The position numbers and the translations under genes were made by a program. Positions 17,346 through 27,710 of a DNA stretch of 64,000 nt are shown one piece after another. Source of the stretch: Micromonospora purpureochromogenes (GTDB lineage Bacteria; Actinomycetota; Actinomycetes; Mycobacteriales; Micromonosporaceae). Position 1 is the first letter of the stretch, and every line of letters starts with the position of its first letter. Location: the NCBI RefSeq assembly GCF_900091515.1, contig NZ_LT607410.1, forward strand, positions 434,001 through 498,000, in the 5' to 3' direction. Under the pieces are notes generated by a model. That model saw only the letters and a program-made list of their open reading frames with translations. It was not told where the DNA came from and searched no databases.

Positions 17346-18329
17346 TCAGCTCCCCGGCGGCGGTCCGGCGTCCGGTGCCTGCGGCCCCTGCGGTGCCTGC
17401 GACGCGTCCGGTGCCGCCGGCGGCGGGGTGGCGGGATCGGGCTCAGTCGGCGTGGCCGGCATGGGCTGGGGCGGCATCGGCAGCGTGGCGGGCTGGGCCG
17501 GCTCGGCCGGCATGGGCTGGGACGCAGCCGGCATGGGCTGGGACGCAGCCGGCATGGGCTGGGACGCAGCCGGCATGGGCGCGGCCGGCATGGGTAGCGG
17601 CGGCAGGCCGTGGGCGCGCGGGTCGGGGCAGAGCATGTAGCCGGGCGGCAGCAGGAAGGCGGGCGGGTAGGTCGGGTCGAGCGGTGCCCGGCGGGCCTGC
17701 TCGGCGGCGCGGGGCACGAACCAGCGGTGCACCGACGGCAGCGCCAGCAGCACCACCGCGGTCAGCGTCAGGCCGACGACCAGCAGCGTCCCGAGGCTGC
17801 CGGCGCCGAAGAGGACGTCGCCCGCCGGATCGGACCCGTCGCCGTAGAGCTCCCGCATGAACCCCGACTCCTCCGGCATGAACTCGGCCGGGATGTCGGA
17901 GTTCCAGTCCTCCTCGGGGCCGCCGAGGGCGAAGAGGAAGGGGATGAACAGGATCGACAGCCCGCCCTGCGCGCAGGCGGCCAGCAGTTGGAGGCCGCCG
18001 GCCACGAAGACCAGGATCCGGGCGACGTTGCTGCCTCGACGTACGCCGCGCGCGGTGGCGAGGAGCCCGGCGGCGAACAGCAACGCGGGCACCCCGAGCA
18101 CACAGGACATGACGATGTTGCCGACTCGTTCGCCGGAGACCTCGTCCGGATCGGCGTCGGGCACCAGCCGCGCCGCGCGATCGATCTCGCCGTTCCACTC
18201 GATCGCCTGCCAGAGCACCAGGCCGAGCAGGGCCAGCAGCACGACGGCGGCGGCGATCTGCATCCAGGAGGCGACGGTGACGGCGGTGGGGCGCGGTGGG
18301 CGGGCCGGCGCGCCGGCGTCCTGAGTCAT
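17346..18329 (-). CDS. Four-helix membrane protein with MPAASQP repeats (paralogue C)
   Basis: A 327-residue membrane protein, third member of the family with the products at 11062 and 11774. It opens with RPTAVTVASW, has hydrophobic segments near residues 18-45, 70-95, 105-135 and 185-210, and then LLALPSVHRWF. The loop before the last helix is long and acidic (EEDWNSDIPAEF). The tail is low complexity: MPAASQP repeated three times, then PMPPQPMP and a Pro/Ala stretch. The repeats come from three exact 21-base units (see 17511). Function unknown. It lies just upstream of the DUF4178 operon and is transcribed toward it, separated by 127 bases. Confidence 0.7.
   Translation of the reverse strand: MTQDAGAPARPPRPTAVTVASWMQIAAAVVLLALLGLVLWQAIEWNGEIDRAARLVPDADPDEVSGERVGNIVMSCVLGVPALLFAAGLLATARGVRRGSNVARILVFVAGGLQLLAACAQGGLSILFIPFLFALGGPEEDWNSDIPAEFMPEESGFMRELYGDGSDPAGDVLFGAGSLGTLLVVGLTLTAVVLLALPSVHRWFVPRAAEQARRAPLDPTYPPAFLLPPGYMLCPDPRAHGLPPLPMPAAPMPAASQPMPAASQPMPAASQPMPAEPAQPATLPMPPQPMPATPTEPDPATPPPAAPDASQAPQGPQAPDAGPPPGS
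17511..17573. repeat. Three exact 21-bp tandem repeats inside a coding tail
   Basis: Units 17511-17531, 17532-17552 and 17553-17573 are identical and in frame with the minus-strand gene, encoding three MPAASQP heptads. A fourth, shortened unit starts at 17574. Copy number is likely to vary between strains. Confidence 0.9.
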
Positions 18330-18387
18330 GCGGGGAAGCTACGGGGCGCCGACCGGTTGCCGCAGCCCCGTTCGGCCGGACTCCGGC

Positions 18388-18768
18388 CTACCTTGCGGCC
18401 AGCCTTTCGGTGGCGTACCCGCGCAGGCTGGCGTGGCCCATCACGCAGCCGGTGAAGGTGGTGAACTCGCCCTTGTCGTCGCGCAGCGACGCCCAGGCCT
18501 CCCGGGCCGCCGCCGGGTCGACCCGCTCCAGCAGGGTCGCCGCGTACGCCTTCCCGGCCGGCGAGCCGTGTCCGAGCAGCCAGTCGACCTTTTCCCGCGC
18601 CTCGTCCGGGTGCGCGTGGAGCGCCTCCTCGACCCGCCGGTACGCCTCCGTCACCGGCAGCAGCGTGCCCGCGATGCCCACCCCGCCGAACGCGAGCGTG
18701 TCCGCCCCGGCGAGCTCCTTGACGGCCGCGTCCAGCTCCCGGTCCCTGCTCTTCCCGATCCCGAACAT
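18388..18768 (-). CDS. Small helical protein of unknown function downstream of clpB
   Basis: A 126-residue soluble protein, start ATG 18768 (MFGIGKSRDREL) behind an AAAGGA site. It is mainly helical with Ala/Glu/Arg-rich stretches (VTEAYRRVEEALHAHPDEAREKVDWLL near residues 45-70; LLERVDPAAAREAWASL) and reads like a HEAT-type or armadillo-like solenoid, but I do not recognise a family. It lies 150 bases after the clpB stop on the same strand, beyond a palindromic element. No catalytic motif is present. Confidence in it being a gene rests on codon use, a good ribosome site and the lack of a better frame. Confidence 0.65.
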   Translation of the reverse strand: MFGIGKSRDRELDAAVKELAGADTLAFGGVGIAGTLLPVTEAYRRVEEALHAHPDEAREKVDWLLGHGSPAGKAYAATLLERVDPAAAREAWASLRDDKGEFTTFTGCVMGHASLRGYATERLAAR

Positions 18769-18807
18769 GCCCCCATCCTTTCCCCGTCCCGCCACCCCCC
18801 ACCCTCC

Positions 18808-18863
18808 TGATCAAGAGGTTTGCGTCGGCAGGAACGGTTTCGCCGACGCAAACTTCTTGATCA
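18808..18863. repeat. Palindromic element with TGATCAAG ends after clpB
   Basis: Arms 18808-18830 and 18841-18863 (23 bases each, two mismatches) flank a 10-base loop; each end is TGATCAAG-like and the core is GTTTGCGTC. It is AT-richer than the surroundings. It may end clpB transcription and resembles palindromes I recall being scattered in Micromonosporaceae genomes. Confidence 0.6.
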
Positions 18864-18921
18864 CCGGGGCGGGGACGGGCCCGCCGGGGAGGCGGGCCCG
18901 CCGTGCGGTGGTGCGGGTGGG

Positions 18922-21513
<2,592 letters not shown>

Positions 21514-21556
21514 GGGCTCCCCCGGATCGGCGTGTCCACTAGGAAGGACGAAACCA

Positions 21557-21581
21557 GAGTTGAGCCTATTCCGCTCAACTC
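21557..21581. promoter_or_regulatory. HAIR-like HspR operator before clpB
   Basis: Inverted repeat GAGTTGAGC-N7-GCTCAACTC (arms 21557-21565 and 21573-21581). The known HAIR consensus is CTTGAGT-N7-ACTCAAG; the spacing matches and TTGAG/CTCAA is conserved, with C/G at the next position. It lies 44 bases upstream of the clpB start. HspR is encoded in this window. Confidence 0.72.
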
Positions 21582-21598
21582 CAGGCGTGTGACCCGGC

Positions 21599-22240
21599 TC
21601 ACTCGGGTCGTCGCCACCGCCAGTCGAACTCCCCGGCGGCGGGCGGCGGCCCCGGCAGCGGGGGCTCGGTGACGGCGAGGCCGGCCAGCAGCACCGCGAG
21701 CTGCCGCCGGCGCAACTGCCGGGTCCGCTCCGGATCGGGTACGCGGATCGCCGCGCACCCCTCCAGCAGCAGCCCGACGTCCTGCACCACCAGGTCGGGT
21801 CGGAGCCGACCGGCACCCTGCGCCCGCTCCACCAACGCCGCGGTGAGCTCGTTGGCCCGCGCCGCGTCCCGACCCATCTCGGGCGTCGGGGTGAAGGTAC
21901 CGGCCAGATGCACGGTCAGCGAGTGCACGTCGGCGTCGACGACGCGCTCCAGGAAGCCGGCGAAGGCGCACCAGTCGTCCGGGTCGCCGGCCGCCTCCTC
22001 GGCCGCCTCGATGAACCGCCGCAGGCCGTCGTGGCAGAGCCTGCGCAGCAGGTCCTCCTTGCCGGCGTACCGCCGGTAGAGGGCGCTTATCCCCACGCCG
22101 GCGCGCTCGGCGACCGCGGCGATCGGGGCCTTCGGGTCGGCGAGGAAGACCGCGCGGGCGGCCGCCAGGATCACCTCGTCGTTGCGCGCCGCCTGGGCGC
22201 GCCTCCCGGCGAGCGGCGGGGTGTCGGTCGGGTTCGGCAT
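21599..22240 (-). CDS. TetR-family repressor, divergent from epoxide hydrolase
   Basis: A 213-residue TetR protein with the N-terminal helix-turn-helix (AAVAERAGVGISALYRRYAGKEDLL, residues about 41-65) and a larger C-terminal ligand domain. ATG 22240 is the natural start; the longer frame crosses the divergent gene's promoter. It is transcribed away from the epoxide hydrolase at 22323, with an 82-base shared promoter carrying two copies of GGAACG-N3-CRTTCC. This layout is typical of a TetR repressor controlling itself and its neighbour; the inducer is unknown. The C-terminus is proline- and tryptophan-rich (PPPAAGEFDWRWRRPE). Confidence 0.85.
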   Translation of the reverse strand: MPNPTDTPPLAGRRAQAARNDEVILAAARAVFLADPKAPIAAVAERAGVGISALYRRYAGKEDLLRRLCHDGLRRFIEAAEEAAGDPDDWCAFAGFLERVVDADVHSLTVHLAGTFTPTPEMGRDAARANELTAALVERAQGAGRLRPDLVVQDVGLLLEGCAAIRVPDPERTRQLRRRQLAVLLAGLAVTEPPLPGPPPAAGEFDWRWRRPE

Positions 22241-22256
22241 GACCCGAGGATAGCAG

Positions 22257-22305
22257 TGGAACGGATCGTTCCGCTCTGCTATGGTGAAGCGGAACGAAAC
22301 ATTCC
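22257..22305. promoter_or_regulatory. Shared promoter with two TetR operators
   Basis: Two 15-base near-palindromes, GGAACG-GAT-CGTTCC (22258-22272) and GGAACG-AAA-CATTCC (22291-22305), have centres 33 bases apart (about three helical turns). Between them a rightward promoter can be drawn: TGGAAC (22257-22262), 17 bases, TATGGT (22280-22285). The first operator overlaps its -35 box, the second the likely start of transcription. Good geometry for repression by the adjacent TetR. Confidence 0.75.
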
Positions 22306-22322
22306 GTTCTGAGGAGCAGCGC

Positions 22323-23459
22323 ATGTCCGACACCGCCATCCGCCCGTTCCGCGTCGACATCCCGCAGACCGCCCTCGACGACCTCGCCGACCGGCTCCGC
22401 CGAGCCGTCTGGCCCGGGGAACTCCCGGGCGTCGGCGACGCGTACGGCACGACCACCGACCGGGTCCGCGAGCTGGTGACGTACTGGCTGGAGAAGTTCG
22501 ACTGGCGGGCCGTGGAGGCGCGGCTGAACGCCCACCCGCAGTTCGTCACCGAGATCGACGGCGAGGACATCCACTTCCTGCACGTCCGGTCGTCGCGCAC
22601 CGACGCCACCCCGGTCGTGCTCACCCACGGCTGGCCCGGCTCGGTGGTGGAGTACCTGGACGTGATCGCCCCGCTCACCGAACCCACCGACCCCACGGCG
22701 CCGGCGTTCCACCTGGTCATTCCGTCGCTGCCGGGCTTCGGCTTCTCCGGGCCGACCCGCAGCCCCGGCTGGAACCGGTACCGCACCGCCCGGGCCTGGG
22801 CGGAGCTGATGGCCCGGCTCGGTTACGGCCGCTACGGCGCGGTCGGCAACGACGCCGGCTCGATGATCTCGCCGGAGATCGGCCGCATCGATCCCGAGCA
22901 CGTGCTCGGCGTCCACGTCACCCAGCTCTTCTCGTTCCCCTCCGGGGACCCGAGCGAGTTCCAGGGGCTCTCCCAGGCCGACCAGGCGGCGCTCGCCCAC
23001 CTCCAGTGGTTCTTCGAGAACAAGTTCTCCTTCAACCAGGTGCAGAGCCAGCAGCCGCAGACCCTGGCGTTCGCGCTGGCCGATTCGCCGGTCGGCCTGC
23101 TCGCCTGGAACGGTCAGCTCTTCGACCGGAGCCTGGCCCCCGACTTCGTGCTCGCCAACGTGGCGATCTACTGGCTCACCGGCACGGCGGCCTCGTCGAT
23201 GCGGTTCTACTGGGAGGACGCGCACACCACCGAGCACCCGACCGGGCCGACGACGAGCCCGACCGGGCTGGCGATGTTCCCCGGCGACTTCCAGTCGATC
23301 CGCCGCTTCGCCGAGCGGGACCACGGGAACATCGTGCGCTGGACGGCGTACCAGGCCGACGTGGAGGGGCGCGGCGATGTGGGCGGGCACTACGCCGCGC
23401 ACGAGGCGACCGACGTGCTGGTCGCCGACCTCCGGGAGTTCTTCGCCGCGCTCCGCTGA
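22323..23459 (+). CDS. Epoxide hydrolase (alpha/beta hydrolase with EHN domain)
   Basis: A 378-residue enzyme of the microsomal-type epoxide hydrolase family, which opens epoxides to diols through a covalent ester. An N-terminal EHN domain (FRVDIPQTALDDLADRL) leads into the hydrolase core: HGWPGS oxyanion loop (H102 on), nucleophile in VGNDAGS (predicted D177) and the catalytic histidine in GGHYAAHE (H356). The distal acid and lid tyrosines are plausible but not pinned. ATG 22323 follows a GAGGAG site. Under a promoter with TetR operators, so likely inducible by a xenobiotic or a secondary-metabolite epoxide. No pathway genes sit beside it, so the substrate is unknown. Confidence 0.9.
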   Translation: MSDTAIRPFRVDIPQTALDDLADRLRRAVWPGELPGVGDAYGTTTDRVRELVTYWLEKFDWRAVEARLNAHPQFVTEIDGEDIHFLHVRSSRTDATPVVLTHGWPGSVVEYLDVIAPLTEPTDPTAPAFHLVIPSLPGFGFSGPTRSPGWNRYRTARAWAELMARLGYGRYGAVGNDAGSMISPEIGRIDPEHVLGVHVTQLFSFPSGDPSEFQGLSQADQAALAHLQWFFENKFSFNQVQSQQPQTLAFALADSPVGLLAWNGQLFDRSLAPDFVLANVAIYWLTGTAASSMRFYWEDAHTTEHPTGPTTSPTGLAMFPGDFQSIRRFAERDHGNIVRWTAYQADVEGRGDVGGHYAAHEATDVLVADLREFFAALR

Positions 23460-23474
23460 GTCGGCGGCGGGCGT

Positions 23475-23504
23475 GCGCCCGGTCGGAGATCCCCGACCGG
23501 GCGC
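23475..23504. terminator. Bidirectional terminator
   Basis: Perfect 12-base arms (23475-23486 and 23493-23504) around a 6-base loop, between the convergent epoxide hydrolase and lipoprotein genes. Confidence 0.78.
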
Positions 23505-23537
23505 GCCCGGCCGACCAGGTGCGCATACGGTCGTCCG

Positions 23538-24629
23538 TCAGTCGCCCTCGACGGTCACCCGCGCCCACCGCCGGTCCGTGCCGACTCCGGTGCCCAGCAC
23601 CACGTCCGCCGGCCCGCGGGCGAAGACGGTGCCGTCGTCGAGGGTGGTCAGGTAGTGCTCCGGGCCGACCGGCCAGGCGACCGGGGTGTACCGGCCGTCG
23701 ATCACCGCGCCTGCGCCGTACGGGCCGGTCACCGCGACCCGCCCGGCGCCGATCGGGGCGACCGACACGATGCGGGAGGGGTAGGACTGCGCCGGGACGG
23801 ACTCCCACCGCCCCTGCCACCGCCAGAGCGCCGGGAAGTCCATCCGGTCCGACCGCTCACCCACCAGCCAGACCTGGCTGTCCGGGGCGACCTGCGCCCG
23901 CAGGACGGCAACCGTGCCGTCGGGCGCTGGCACCGGGGTCCGCTGCCAGCTCCGACCCCGGTCCGTGGAGACGGCCGCGTACGGGCCCTCGTCCCCCACC
24001 CCCGCCGCCACCAGCAGGTCGGCGGAGGACGCGACGGTGTTCAACCCCGGCACCGGCGGCTGGGCGGCCAGCGGGCGCAGCGCGACGCCGTCCCACTCGC
24101 CCACCCGGCCGGTCGCCTCGATCACCTGGAACCGCCCCTGCGCGGCCCGCCAGGCCGGCGGCTCCCCGTCGGTCCGCACGAAGCTCGCGCCACCGTCGGT
24201 CGAGGTGTACCAGCCGTGCGGCTCGGCCAGCAGCGTCACCAGTCCCGGCGCGGTGTAGAGCTGCTGGTTGTCGGCCACCGGGCGCGGATGGCGCACCGCC
24301 AGCCACGAGCGGCCACCGTCCAGGGTGGAGAAGAGCAGCGCCGGGCAGTTCCGGTCCGGCGGGCCACCGTCGCAGCTGGCGAAGAGCGCCCAGCCGTGCG
24401 CGGCGTCGGAGAACTCCACGAACGGGTCGTCGTACCGCTGGGCGACGGCGACCCGGCCGGCGCGTACCTCGTCGAAGCCGGCGGACGGCGGCGGTGCCGG
24501 CCCGGGCGCGGCCGTCGGCGCGGCGGACCGGGACGGCGGATCGCGGCGGATGTCCCCGATCGCCGAGCAGGCCACCAGCGCCGGGACGACCAGCAGGGCG
24601 ACCGCCGGGCGGAGCACTCGATCGATCAT
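23538..24629 (-). CDS. Lipoprotein with BNR/sialidase-like beta-propeller
   Basis: A 363-residue exported protein. The signal peptide ends with a lipobox LVAC (cysteine near residue 21), so it is lipid-anchored outside the membrane. A Ser/Pro/Ala linker follows, then repeated Asp-box motifs such as STLDGGRSW, TSTDGGASF and STDRGRSW, spaced about 60-90 residues apart, as in BNR/sialidase and photosystem-stability (YCF48) propellers. No catalytic sialidase residues are recognised, so a binding or scaffolding role is likely. Its 5' end faces the KhtT-like gene at 24662 with only 32 bases between the starts; the promoters must overlap. Confidence 0.8.
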   Translation of the reverse strand: MIDRVLRPAVALLVVPALVACSAIGDIRRDPPSRSAAPTAAPGPAPPPSAGFDEVRAGRVAVAQRYDDPFVEFSDAAHGWALFASCDGGPPDRNCPALLFSTLDGGRSWLAVRHPRPVADNQQLYTAPGLVTLLAEPHGWYTSTDGGASFVRTDGEPPAWRAAQGRFQVIEATGRVGEWDGVALRPLAAQPPVPGLNTVASSADLLVAAGVGDEGPYAAVSTDRGRSWQRTPVPAPDGTVAVLRAQVAPDSQVWLVGERSDRMDFPALWRWQGRWESVPAQSYPSRIVSVAPIGAGRVAVTGPYGAGAVIDGRYTPVAWPVGPEHYLTTLDDGTVFARGPADVVLGTGVGTDRRWARVTVEGD

Positions 24630-24661
24630 GGACGCCTCCTCGGCAGGGTAGCCTTGCCCGG

Positions 24662-25162
24662 GTGCGAGTACGTGTCGAACAGACTGCCCTACCGGGAATC
24701 GGCGTGCGTCACGACCTGGTGACGGAATCCGGTCGCCGGCTCGGAGTGGTGTCCCACCGCAACGGCCGCCGTGACCTCGTCCTGTACGACCCGGACGATC
24801 CCGACGCCTGCCAGGCGGACATTCCGCTCACCGACGACGAGGCGGAGGCGCTCGCCGACATCCTCGGCGCGTCGCTGATGCTCGGCCAGCTCTCCGGTCT
24901 GCGCGAGCAGGCGGCCGGGCTGCTCACCGAGCAGATCGCCATTCCGGCGGGCTCGAAGTACGTCAACAGGCGGCTGGGCGACACCAAGGCACGCACCCGC
25001 ACCGGCGCCTCGATCGTGGCGGTGCTCCGCCAGGGCGAGGTGAACGTCTCGCCCGATCCCACCTTCCGCTTCGCGGCCGGTGACGTGGTGGTCGTGGTCG
25101 GTACCCGCCAGGGTCTCGACGGAGTGACCGCCATCCTCGCCGACAGTGACCCGGACGGCTGA
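24662..25162 (+). CDS. khtT: KhtT-like RCK_C regulatory subunit of K+/H+ antiporter
   Basis: A 166-residue cytosolic protein with an N-terminal region (TALPGIGVRHDLVTESGRR) and a C-terminal TrkA_C/RCK_C domain (ALLTEQ..., IVAVLRQGE, DVVVVVGTRQGLD). In Bacillus, KhtT binds c-di-AMP at its RCK_C domain and controls the KhtU antiporter; family knowledge, not shown here. GTG 24662 is the start; the long upstream frame is a shadow of the lipoprotein. The antiporter gene begins 5 bases after the stop, so the pair is one operon. Probable job: sensing c-di-AMP or pH to gate potassium exit. Confidence 0.85.
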   Translation: MRVRVEQTALPGIGVRHDLVTESGRRLGVVSHRNGRRDLVLYDPDDPDACQADIPLTDDEAEALADILGASLMLGQLSGLREQAAGLLTEQIAIPAGSKYVNRRLGDTKARTRTGASIVAVLRQGEVNVSPDPTFRFAAGDVVVVVGTRQGLDGVTAILADSDPDG

Positions 25163-25167
25163 GGCGG

Positions 25168-26373
25168 ATGCACGAAACCACCACACTGCTCGTCGAGGTC
25201 GGCGCGCTGCTGCTGCTCCTCGGGCTCCTGGGCCGGCTCAGCCGGCGGTTCGGAGTCTCCCCGATCCCCCTGTACCTCCTCGCCGGCCTGGGCTTCGGCC
25301 ACGGCGGCCTGCTGCCGCTCAACGCCAGCGAGGAGTTCTTCGCCGTCGGCGCGGAGATCGGCGTCATCCTGCTGCTGGTCATGCTCGGCCTGGAGTACAG
25401 CGCCAACGAACTGGTCGGCAACCTGCGCTCCGCCGCGCCGGCCGGGCTGATCGACGCGCTGCTCAACGCGCTGCCCGGCTTCGCGTTCGCGCTGCTGCTC
25501 GGCTGGGGCTGGGTGGCCGCCGTGGTGCTCGGCGGCATCACCTGGATCTCGTCCTCCGGCGTGATCGCCAAGGTCCTCGGCGACCTGGGCCGGGTCGGTA
25601 ACCGGGAAACCCCGGTGATCCTCTCCGTGCTGGTCATCGAGGACCTGGCCATGGCGCTCTACCTGCCGCTGGTCACCGCGCTGCTGGCCGGCGTCGGGCT
25701 GGTCAAGGGCGGCATCGCCCTCGGCGTCGCGGTGCTCACCGTGGTCGTCGTCCTGGTGGTGGCAATCCGGTACGGCCACCTCATCTCCTCGGCGCTGTCC
25801 GCGAAGGACCCGGAGGCGCTGCTGCTCGGCGTACTCGGGCTGACCCTGCTGGTCGCCGGCGTCGCGGCCAAGCTCCAGGTGTCGGCGGCGGTGGGCGCGT
25901 TCCTGGTCGGCATCGCGCTCTCCGGGCCGGTGGCGCACCACGCGACCCAGCTGCTCTCCCCGCTGCGGGACCTCTTCGCGGCGGTCTTCTTCGTCTTCTT
26001 CGGCCTGGTCACCGACCCCCGGGACATCCCGCCGGTGCTGCTGCCGGCGCTCGCCCTGGCCGTGGTGACCATGGGGACGAAACTGCTCACCGGCTACCTC
26101 GCGGCCCGCCGGGCGGGCATCGCCGAGCCCGGTCGCTGGCGGGCCGGCTTCGCGCTGATGCCGCGCGGTGAGTTCTCCATCGTCATCGCCGGGCTGGCCG
26201 TCGCCGCCGGCACCGTCGAGCCTCGGCTGGCGGCGCTCGCCACGGCGTACGTGCTGGTCACGGTGGTGACCGGGCCGATGCTGGCGCGGCTGCCCGACAT
26301 GGGCTGGTTCAAGGTCTGGCTGCGGCGGCGGGCCACGATCCGCCGGCCCGAACCGGTGCCGACCACCGACTGA
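25168..26373 (+). CDS. khtU: KhtU-like CPA2 cation:proton antiporter
   Basis: A 401-residue membrane protein with 12-13 hydrophobic segments, of the KefB/CPA2 family. Conserved features: LGLEYSANEL, ISSSGVIAK, VIEDLAMA (the acidic pair in a transmembrane helix that carries protons), and FALMPRGEFSIVIAG near residues 325-340, a family hallmark. No RCK_N or RCK_C domain is fused at the C-terminus; regulation is supplied by the KhtT-like protein just upstream. It probably exports K+ in exchange for protons under alkaline or osmotic stress. The last 20 residues are basic and cytosolic. A terminator follows. Confidence 0.88.
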   Translation: MHETTTLLVEVGALLLLLGLLGRLSRRFGVSPIPLYLLAGLGFGHGGLLPLNASEEFFAVGAEIGVILLLVMLGLEYSANELVGNLRSAAPAGLIDALLNALPGFAFALLLGWGWVAAVVLGGITWISSSGVIAKVLGDLGRVGNRETPVILSVLVIEDLAMALYLPLVTALLAGVGLVKGGIALGVAVLTVVVVLVVAIRYGHLISSALSAKDPEALLLGVLGLTLLVAGVAAKLQVSAAVGAFLVGIALSGPVAHHATQLLSPLRDLFAAVFFVFFGLVTDPRDIPPVLLPALALAVVTMGTKLLTGYLAARRAGIAEPGRWRAGFALMPRGEFSIVIAGLAVAAGTVEPRLAALATAYVLVTVVTGPMLARLPDMGWFKVWLRRRATIRRPEPVPTTD

Positions 26374-26380
26374 GCGTGCC

Positions 26381-26414
26381 CCGGCCGGGTCGTCCGTACG
26401 GCTGACCCGGCCGG
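26381..26414. terminator. Terminator after khtTU
   Basis: Perfect 11-base arms (26381-26391 and 26404-26414) around a 12-base loop, 8 bases after the antiporter stop. Confidence 0.7.
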
Positions 26415-26546
26415 TCCGCCCGTTGTCGAATTGCTCCCGACAAGCTCTTCCGCCAGCCCGCCGGCGACGGTTACGGTTCTGCCCCAACGAGCCAGGGGTC
26501 CGCGGGTGGCCGGTTGCGCCCCGCGGGCGTAAGCGGAAGGTTGCCG

Positions 26547-26978
26547 GTGAGCGTGCAGGATTCGACGTTCCACGGCTTCGCCAACCCCGTCGACCCGTCG
26601 CCGACGGAGTTGCGGGCGTGGGCCTACCACCCGGACTCGGTGCCGCTGGCCTCGATGCCGCCCGACTGGGACCTGCTGGTCGCCGGCGACCACCTGGTGC
26701 TGACCCTCTTCGACCTGGCGATGGACCCGGCCTGCCCGGCCCGCCGGTTCGCCCTGCACTGCCTCTACATCTACGCGGCGGACGGCATCCGGACGAACTT
26801 CCGCGCCCACCCGAAGCGCCGCTTCCGCAAGCTGGTCGAGCAGGCCGAGCGGGAGGGCGACGAGCTGATGCGCAACTGGGCGCACAACAGCCGCGTGCTA
26901 CTGGCCCGGCAGGACCTCTTCGTCTACCACGACTGGTGCGAGGGCGGCCTGGTCCGGGAGAACCGCCGGATCGGCTAG
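26547..26978 (+). CDS. Conserved soluble protein of unknown function
   Basis: A 143-residue soluble protein; GTG 26547 is preceded by GGAAGG. It contains ELRAWAYHPDS, DWDLLVAGDHLVLTLFDLAMD, CPARRFALHCLYIYAADGIRTNF and an Arg/Lys-rich PKRRFRKLVEQAE helix, and ends with DLFVYHDWCEGGLVRENRRIG. Three cysteines and several histidines are present without a CxxC pattern. I do not recognise a family; proteins of this look occur as uncharacterised single genes in actinomycetes. It stands alone between a terminator and a convergent TetR gene, so probably has its own promoter, which I cannot pin down. Confidence 0.72.
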   Translation: MSVQDSTFHGFANPVDPSPTELRAWAYHPDSVPLASMPPDWDLLVAGDHLVLTLFDLAMDPACPARRFALHCLYIYAADGIRTNFRAHPKRRFRKLVEQAEREGDELMRNWAHNSRVLLARQDLFVYHDWCEGGLVRENRRIG

Positions 26979-27023
26979 ACCACCCGTCGGGATCACCCCG
27001 CCGCCCCGGTCCCCGGCACCGCC

Positions 27024-27659
27024 TCAGCTCGCGCCGATGCCCGCCACGGCGACCTCGACCGCGCGGCGCAGCTGCGCCAGCACGGGCTCGGGATCGCCGG
27101 CAAACATCTCGTCGACCTGCTCCGGCGCCTCCACCAGCGAGAGCATCGTGTTGACCACGGCGCCGACCAGCGCGCCGACCACGGCGGCCGCCTCCAACCG
27201 GTCCAGCCGGTCGGGAAACGCCGCGTGCAGTCGGACCGCCAGCCGCTGCTGGGCGGAGAGCAGCCGTTGCAGCGCCATGCCCTGCACGGCCGGCACCGAG
27301 AAGACCATGCGCAGCCGCACCGGCACCGCGCGGTCGAAGACCTGGCCGAACTGTTCGGCACGCGCGAAGACTGCGGCCATCGCGCGCACCAGGACGTCGA
27401 CGGGTCTGTCGTCCGGACCCCGCTGGTCGATGACGGCGAAGGCCAGCGCCAGCCGGTCCTCGGTGTCCGCGAAGAGGATCTCCTCCTTGCTCGGGAAGTA
27501 GCTGAAGAAGGTCCGGGGCGACACCTCGGCCCCTGCCGCGATGTCGGCGATCGTCGTCTCGTCGTAGCCGCGTTCCTCGAAGAGCCTCAGCGCGGCCGTG
27601 ATCAGCGCCTGGCGCGTGCGTTCCTTCTTGCGCTCCCGCAGCCCCGGACCGGTCGTCAT
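27024..27659 (-). CDS. TetR/AcrR-family repressor of the MMPL exporter
   Basis: A 211-residue TetR protein: basic N-terminus (RERKKERTRQAL), a helix-turn-helix with TTIADIAAGAEVSPRTFFSYFPSKEE (residues about 35-60) and a C-terminal helical ligand domain. It is divergent from the MMPL transporter at 27733; the 73-base gap between them is the most AT-rich DNA in the area and has a TGCAA-TT-TTGCA palindrome. By analogy with AcrR-type pairs it likely represses the exporter and itself, with an exported or toxic compound as inducer (inference). Confidence 0.85.
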   Translation of the reverse strand: MTTGPGLRERKKERTRQALITAALRLFEERGYDETTIADIAAGAEVSPRTFFSYFPSKEEILFADTEDRLALAFAVIDQRGPDDRPVDVLVRAMAAVFARAEQFGQVFDRAVPVRLRMVFSVPAVQGMALQRLLSAQQRLAVRLHAAFPDRLDRLEAAAVVGALVGAVVNTMLSLVEAPEQVDEMFAGDPEPVLAQLRRAVEVAVAGIGAS

Positions 27660-27698
27660 CCCGACAGATTACTGCACCGCACGCTTTTCTTCATTGGT

Positions 27699-27710
27699 TG
27701 CAATTTTGCA
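27699..27710. promoter_or_regulatory. Candidate TetR operator
   Basis: A 12-base palindrome TGCAA-TT-TTGCA in the AT-rich gap between the divergent TetR and MMPL genes, 23 bases before the MMPL start. Short, but in the expected place. Confidence 0.5.

Noticed and set aside
17511..17573. CRISPR-like array
   Set aside because: The 21-base units are back to back with no spacers and encode a protein tail in frame.
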